From JAWPMV01 sp038527215 (lineage in GTDB: Bacteria; Bacteroidota; Bacteroidia; J057): a stretch of DNA of 57,705 bases. The stretch covers positions 1-57,705 of the forward strand of contig JBCBGC010000038.1 of assembly GCA_038527215.1 (NCBI GenBank). Reading direction: 5' to 3'. The notes under the pieces are model-generated. The model was not told where the DNA came from. It worked only from the letters and a program-made list of their open reading frames with translations, and did no database searches. Positions 53,015 to 57,705 of the stretch are shown here, in pieces; the stretch's first letter is position 1; each line of letters starts with the position of its first letter. A program made the position numbers and the translations under genes.

Positions 53015-54496
53015 ATGCGTAATCCTTTTATTTTCTTGGCATTTGCAGATAGCAGGCAAGACTTGCCTGAGCTGAAAGAGGAGCGCTTAGCCCTAAAAGA
53101 AATGCTATTGGGTTCCTTCCAGGTCATTGACTGGGACAGTGCGACTCAAGGCCGCGTAGTCGATGTATTTAGGGTGTATAAATCTGATATCCGGGTTTTT
53201 CATTTCTCCGGCCACGCCAATGGCGAGCAAATACAGCTCCTGTCCAATTCAGATGGTCGCTCCGGCGGCTATATCAAAGGTCTGGCAAAATTTATTGGCC
53301 AGCAAAAAGGCGTGGAGCTGGTGTTTATCAACGGTTGTTCTTCGGAGGGGCAGGTCAGCTATTTTAAAAAAGCGGGCATCCCGGCCGTGATCGCCACCAC
53401 CCATGACATTGGCGATGCCTACGCCCGGCAATTTGCCACCCTGTTTTATGAAAGTTTCATCTCCGTAGGCGGAAAAATTCCGCTTCGGGAGGCTTTTAAT
53501 GAAGCGGAAAACCTGATGAAAGCCAGGTTCCCGGATGGACCAACTGGGCCAGGCCGGAGGATTCGGGCCGGGGCCTTATCCTGGGATGATTTTCCCTATA
53601 AACTGCATTTGCGGACTGACCGGGCCGGAGACCTCTGTTTGGCCGATCTAGCCTTAAATGATAATCCCGAAGGAGCCCCTGTACCTGCAGAAGCCCAATT
53701 GTTAGTCAACCGCTACCAGGCCGAGGATGATTTTAAAGATACCCTTGAGGATTTTTTGCTCGACCCACCGGCGAATCCTATCCTGGCCTTTGCTGTGCCG
53801 GGAGATGAATCGGAATTGCCCGAAGAACTATGTCGGCGACTCTATTTATTTTCTATCCCCCAAACGTTTGAAAAACTCGACAAGGACTTGGAGCCTTCTC
53901 GGACCATCATTGAGCGTGTAAGCATGCCTAGGCTAGAGGATTATGTTCGACCTTATAGAGCAATGGGCCGGGTGCGAGAGAGCCTCAAATCTGTACTAGA
54001 TTTAAATGAATTTCCGGTAAAAAGACTAAAAAGTTTGACCGGAGAACATATTCTACAAAGTTTGGGTAAGCATATTAGAGCCATTGTACTAGAGCATCGA
54101 CTTTATGCTGATGATTGGGACCGGGATCGTACCCCTGCATTCTTAAGAGAGTACCTGGGCCAATTCTGGGCTATGCCGCGTGAGCAGGTACAGGAGCAGG
54201 ATGAGCCTACCCTGGTCTTGCTGCTCTTTAGCTTGGAGTATCCGCCCAAGAAGGGCTTGTTTGCCAATTGGAAAAAAGCATCAGAAAAGCATCGGGTAGC
54301 CTTTGAAAGCTTATCATCAGTTCTTCCTCCGTTGAAGCCTATTCCACGTAAAGATACTCGGAAGTGGAATAATGAATTTGCTCCGGATGATCCAACTCTC
54401 ACGGAACGTCTTTATTCTAAGAAAAAAGCCATGCCTTTCAGGGAAATTTATCCTGAACTCAAAGCGACTGTAGAAAGACGTCGCCGCAACGGATGA
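53015..54496 (+). CDS. CHAT-domain peptidase (caspase-like)
   Basis: A 493-residue cytosolic protein. The N-terminal CHAT domain (1-190, clan CD, caspase-like) has the dyad H67 in FHFSGHANG and C108 in VFINGCSSEGQ, followed by AGIPAVIATTHDIGDAYA, so it looks active. The remaining 300 residues have no enzyme motif that I know. A stretch at about 240-270 (PPANPILAFAVPGDESELPE) and one at about 395-420 (PTLVLLLFSLEYPPKKG) look like paired strands of a nucleotide-binding fold without a P-loop, as in predicted inactive STAND modules. The last four bases overlap the start of the next gene as ATGA. CHAT proteases are executors in several defence and cell-death systems (for example Craspase-linked TPR-CHAT); the substrate here is unknown. 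Confidence 0.88.
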   Translation: MRNPFIFLAFADSRQDLPELKEERLALKEMLLGSFQVIDWDSATQGRVVDVFRVYKSDIRVFHFSGHANGEQIQLLSNSDGRSGGYIKGLAKFIGQQKGVELVFINGCSSEGQVSYFKKAGIPAVIATTHDIGDAYARQFATLFYESFISVGGKIPLREAFNEAENLMKARFPDGPTGPGRRIRAGALSWDDFPYKLHLRTDRAGDLCLADLALNDNPEGAPVPAEAQLLVNRYQAEDDFKDTLEDFLLDPPANPILAFAVPGDESELPEELCRRLYLFSIPQTFEKLDKDLEPSRTIIERVSMPRLEDYVRPYRAMGRVRESLKSVLDLNEFPVKRLKSLTGEHILQSLGKHIRAIVLEHRLYADDWDRDRTPAFLREYLGQFWAMPREQVQEQDEPTLVLLLFSLEYPPKKGLFANWKKASEKHRVAFESLSSVLPPLKPIPRKDTRKWNNEFAPDDPTLTERLYSKKKAMPFREIYPELKATVERRRRNG

Positions 54497-57400
54497 AGCC
54501 CCCACCTCCATATTTCCCTTTTGCCCCCTTATTGGAGGAATTGCGAGCGGTAGGCTTTCGCCTGGGACCAGATGTGTATATCCGGCTGGAACAGCTGCTA
54601 AACCTGTACGCCAGTCGGGAGGAGCAGACGGCTATCCCAACCCTCCGCTATCAAATGGGGGCCTTGATAGCGCATTCGGAGGAAGAATTGAGGATTTTTT
54701 ACGAGATATTTGATGTTTATGTTGATCGACATGCCTATTTCCCAGCTGAGATAAATAAAGAGGAGAAAAGGCGAGACAAAGGCCGCTTACATCCGGCCTG
54801 GTATCTGCTTTACTCCCTGCCTTTACTGGCCTTGCTAATACTTTGGGTGAGCCAGTCAGAGATCCCTGATTTTAAAATTTCTCTTACACATACCGAACAG
54901 TTTGGGCGGGAACAAACCTTAACTTTTGGTATGGAGGCCGCTTTTGAGATAGGGATGTGGAACCTGTTAAGTCCACCTGAGATTGATAGTCAGCATATCG
55001 AAATCCTATATGGAGAAAGCGAAGGGCAGTGGGAAAAATGGTCGAACGAGATCAACCGTCATCACTATGAACACCCAGGTAGATATGATGTCAAGGTAAG
55101 AATACCATTCAAAAATGGAGAAAGTAAGGAAGAAAGTTTTTCTGTTGACGTAAAAGCTATTCAACGGATTAACAGCCTTTCCATCGGCTATGAACGTCTT
55201 CCAGGTAATGATTGGAAGGCTTATCCTCAAAGTAATCTTTATAATGGAGAGCCTAAATATCGCCCTTGGGATACTATTTTTGCAAAGACTTACACTTGGA
55301 AGCAAGCAGGGAGAATCCTAAAGCCAAATTCAGGGGATACAATCTACTTAAGCTATAACCAGCAAGACACCATTTCCATCGGTTTGAGCCTTACTGCGGA
55401 ATGGCGAGATACGACAGTCCAGGATTCCCAAACTCAAACTCTCTTAACTTTTAAAAAGCCTGCCTTTCCGATTTTCCGAAGCAAATCCGATTATTACAAT
55501 CCCAATTTATCTCATTTAATTATCCAGCCTGAGACGGGTGGATACGGCTGGATTTGGTTTTGGTCGTCGCTAATTCTGACTTACATAATTTATGAGTTTA
55601 GTCGTAGGTGGCAGCGCAAGGTTGTCTTGGAGGAAACTCCCCTACGTAGCCCCCCTTTGCAACAACCCCTTATTGTAGAGCCACCAACCCTAGACTTTTT
55701 TCAAGGGCAGTCCTTCTTTCAACTAGCCCGTAGTTTGCGAAGGCGAAGGAGTGGGAGTCAGCGCCCCTTGCTGGATTTATTCTCTTCTATACAAAAAACT
55801 GCTGAACAAGGTGGATTCCCTGAACTAAATTGGAAAGTGCGCTCCCAGGCTTCCCAATACTTGCTTTTGGTCGAGCAAAAAAGTAATAAGGATCATCTGG
55901 CCCGCCTAATGGCTGAGATTGGCCATGAATTAGAATCAAGGGATATTTCTATTGAGGTTTATTTTTTTGACCGTGAACCTCGGTTCTGTTGGCGAAAACG
56001 AAAACGGGAGGCTATCCCGATTGACCAATTGGTTTCTCAATTTCCTGATTACCGCCTCCTGATAATTGGCGAAGGAGAGGGCATGCTTGATGCAAAGGGA
56101 CAGCAACTGGCTTCCTGGGTACTAGATAAAACAGGCTCCTGGCAGGAACGAGCCTGGCTCTCAACCAAGGCTACCGAAAGTTGGGGCCTTACTGAAAATG
56201 CCTTGGCCAGGGAGTTCATGTTAGTGCCCTTGAGTCAGGCTGGCTTACAAAGCCTAGTGGAACAATGGATGTCCGAAGAGCCCCTTCCGCCTGCCTATTG
56301 GCAGCGCAATGCGTATGAAATTGGGCCTCCAACTTGGGAAAACCCTGATTGGATAATTGAACTAAGGGCCTATCTGGGAGAGGCGGGTTTGTACTGGTTA
56401 GCAGCATTTGCTTGGTACCCTGAAGTTTCCTGGGCTCTAAGTTTACGGATGATTCTGCGCATGGAACATATGCGAGAAAATATTGGAGGAGTATCGGCAG
56501 ACTTGGATGGATTGATCCGGCTTTTCCGACTACCATGGATGCGGGAGGGTAGAATGACTTTGGAACTCCGTGAGGTCTTGTCAGGGGCATTACCTGAACC
56601 AAAGGCCCGGGTAGTGCGGGAGATGCTGTTAGAGTTTCTTAAGCAAGAACGCAACCTCCCTCCAAAGGATTCATATGCTGCGGCAGACCGACAGGTCCGT
56701 ATGGCTCTTTTTACTTACCTGAACTCCGCTCAGGACGCGGAAGCTCGTAGTCAACTGGAAAAAGAACTACGCGGCCTGGACCCGGAAGACATCGAAGATC
56801 AGTTTAGCTTGCGGGAACTTGGCAAACTGCGCTCCCCCCTTTCACTTATCCTGCCCGCCCGTTTTTTCCGGGGGAGAGTGCCTTTCTTTGGTTTAACGGA
56901 TAAATGGCGTAGAAGACTTATTGGTACCCCTTTGATTATTGGCCTGCTCATCGCTTTCTTTATTAGGGGCAATAATCAACCCCTTGATTACAATGCGGGT
57001 GCTTCATACTCTGCTGATAAACTTCAACTAAATTCTTGGCAAGACAGTGCTCTTTGGGTGACTCACGAAGGATTTTTGAGGGCAACAGATTCGCTAGATC
57101 CGAGCGGTACAGGTGTTGATTTGTTTACCCGAGCTTATAATCTCCTCAATTTTAATAGACCATACCAAACATCTGTTGATCAGGCATTACTGAGACTGAA
57201 GCCTGATTCCTTACTCCATAATTATTTCTTAAGTAAATATCATGAATCGCTTAGATTATACATGGTGGATAGCCTAAGACAAATGTTCATAATGGAAGGG
57301 GATTCCCTTTTTGAGATCAATAAAGGCCTTATCTGGAGAAACCTTCTTTGGCATACTAAAAACCTTCTTGTGGATACAAGGGAAATTACCGGTATTGATA

Positions 57401-57705
57401 GCTCATTCCTAACTCCCTCTTTAAAAGAAATTCTTTGCAAAGAAGTGGTTTTTCCGACACAGAAGTCAATCTTTGATAATGTGAGAAGCTTCCTGTTTTC
57501 GAATGAAGATTTTCTTCGGTTAATCCAGTATAAGAACAAGAGGTTGACCTATGAGGATTCGACATTTTTGAAATGCTTACCAATTGAATACCAGTCAGTT
57601 ACATACGGGCAATCGACTAGCGCGAATAAAGAGCGACCGAAACCATATTATGAAAACAATCAAATTCAGGAAGGTTTTCTTGTAGATCCAAAGACTGGGG
57701 AACAG
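54493..57705 (+). CDS. Giant multi-domain membrane protein, 3'-truncated by the window
   Basis: An open frame of at least 1071 codons from the ATG at 54493 (overlapping the CHAT stop as ATGA), with no stop before the window ends. Residues 7-78 (FAPLLEELRAVGFRLGPDVY) resemble the helical start of CoxE/VWA proteins, including the one at 43001. Membrane segments lie at about 101-123, 352-371 and 812-826. Between the first two is a beta-rich, PKD-like region with HHYEHPGRYDVKV. The cytosolic part (372-810) has a vWA-like core: strand YLLLVEQKS at 456, VYFFDREPRF with D493, RLLIIGEGEGML at 521. A normal DxSxS metal site is missing. The C-terminal exported part is helical. Topology and vWA call are inference; the intact frame is certain. 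Confidence 0.85.
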   Translation, partial: MKPPPPYFPFAPLLEELRAVGFRLGPDVYIRLEQLLNLYASREEQTAIPTLRYQMGALIAHSEEELRIFYEIFDVYVDRHAYFPAEINKEEKRRDKGRLHPAWYLLYSLPLLALLILWVSQSEIPDFKISLTHTEQFGREQTLTFGMEAAFEIGMWNLLSPPEIDSQHIEILYGESEGQWEKWSNEINRHHYEHPGRYDVKVRIPFKNGESKEESFSVDVKAIQRINSLSIGYERLPGNDWKAYPQSNLYNGEPKYRPWDTIFAKTYTWKQAGRILKPNSGDTIYLSYNQQDTISIGLSLTAEWRDTTVQDSQTQTLLTFKKPAFPIFRSKSDYYNPNLSHLIIQPETGGYGWIWFWSSLILTYIIYEFSRRWQRKVVLEETPLRSPPLQQPLIVEPPTLDFFQGQSFFQLARSLRRRRSGSQRPLLDLFSSIQKTAEQGGFPELNWKVRSQASQYLLLVEQKSNKDHLARLMAEIGHELESRDISIEVYFFDREPRFCWRKRKREAIPIDQLVSQFPDYRLLIIGEGEGMLDAKGQQLASWVLDKTGSWQERAWLSTKATESWGLTENALAREFMLVPLSQAGLQSLVEQWMSEEPLPPAYWQRNAYEIGPPTWENPDWIIELRAYLGEAGLYWLAAFAWYPEVSWALSLRMILRMEHMRENIGGVSADLDGLIRLFRLPWMREGRMTLELREVLSGALPEPKARVVREMLLEFLKQERNLPPKDSYAAADRQVRMALFTYLNSAQDAEARSQLEKELRGLDPEDIEDQFSLRELGKLRSPLSLILPARFFRGRVPFFGLTDKWRRRLIGTPLIIGLLIAFFIRGNNQPLDYNAGASYSADKLQLNSWQDSALWVTHEGFLRATDSLDPSGTGVDLFTRAYNLLNFNRPYQTSVDQALLRLKPDSLLHNYFLSKYHESLRLYMVDSLRQMFIMEGDSLFEINKGLIWRNLLWHTKNLLVDTREITGIDSSFLTPSLKEILCKEVVFPTQKSIFDNVRSFLFSNEDFLRLIQYKNKRLTYEDSTFLKCLPIEYQSVTYGQSTSANKERPKPYYENNQIQEGFLVDPKTGEQ

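Overview
The window looks like a chromosomal segment of a Bacteroidota member, most likely of the Saprospiria/Lewinella type. The reasons are the ECF sigma/FecR/TonB-receptor locus, many secreted and lipobox proteins, AT-rich leaders with hardly any Shine-Dalgarno sequence, TAnnTTTG-like promoter boxes, an eukaryote-type (GSII) glutamine synthetase, and families such as ECF41 sigma factors, caspase-like proteins and kinase-less PASTA proteins. This placement is inference from gene content; no rRNA is present.

Layout. 0-8 kb: end of a glutamine synthetase gene, a VOC protein, an orphan HsdM-like remnant, an ECF41 sigma factor with a membrane partner, alaS, an M23 peptidase, a MerR regulator and tRNA-Pro(GGG). 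8-16 kb: methyltransferase, DinB, a small outer-membrane-type protein, a large caspase-family protein, an HD hydrolase, overlapping glycerol-phosphate acyltransferase and gpsA genes, and a lipoprotein. 16-24.8 kb: LolD, an MscS channel, an ECF sigma factor coupled to a 67-aa gene, pdhB, Bax-inhibitor-1, a CheY-like regulator, a REC-PAS-kinase-REC-Hpt hybrid kinase and a hydrolase. 24.8-31 kb: an ECF sigma/FecR/TonB-receptor locus bracketed by two arrays of one palindromic repeat family. 31-41.5 kb: holA, uxaC, lipoprotein, glycosyltransferase, argS, PASTA protein and secreted proteins. 42-44.2 kb: MoxR ATPase plus CoxE-like VWA protein. 44.3-50.7 kb: a TetR-controlled RND efflux operon with visible operators. 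50.7-52 kb: gene-free, holding a candidate small RNA and interspersed repeats. 52.1-57.7 kb: a second, diverged MoxR gene, a CHAT protease gene and a very long membrane-protein gene that runs off the window.

The most interesting system is the last one. The genes MoxR (52078-53004), CHAT peptidase (53015-54496) and the giant ORF (54493 to beyond 57705) are tightly packed; the last two overlap by ATGA. The giant protein has an N-terminal helical segment like that of CoxE/VWA proteins, three predicted membrane segments, a PKD-like exported region and a degenerate vWA-like cytosolic core. It may therefore be a membrane-anchored vWA partner for the MoxR ATPase, with the CHAT protein as protease effector. 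This resembles the predicted NTP-dependent MoxR/vWA conflict systems, but the architecture is unusual. The operon lies directly downstream of a repeat-rich stretch, and the same window carries a conventional MoxR-VWA pair for comparison.
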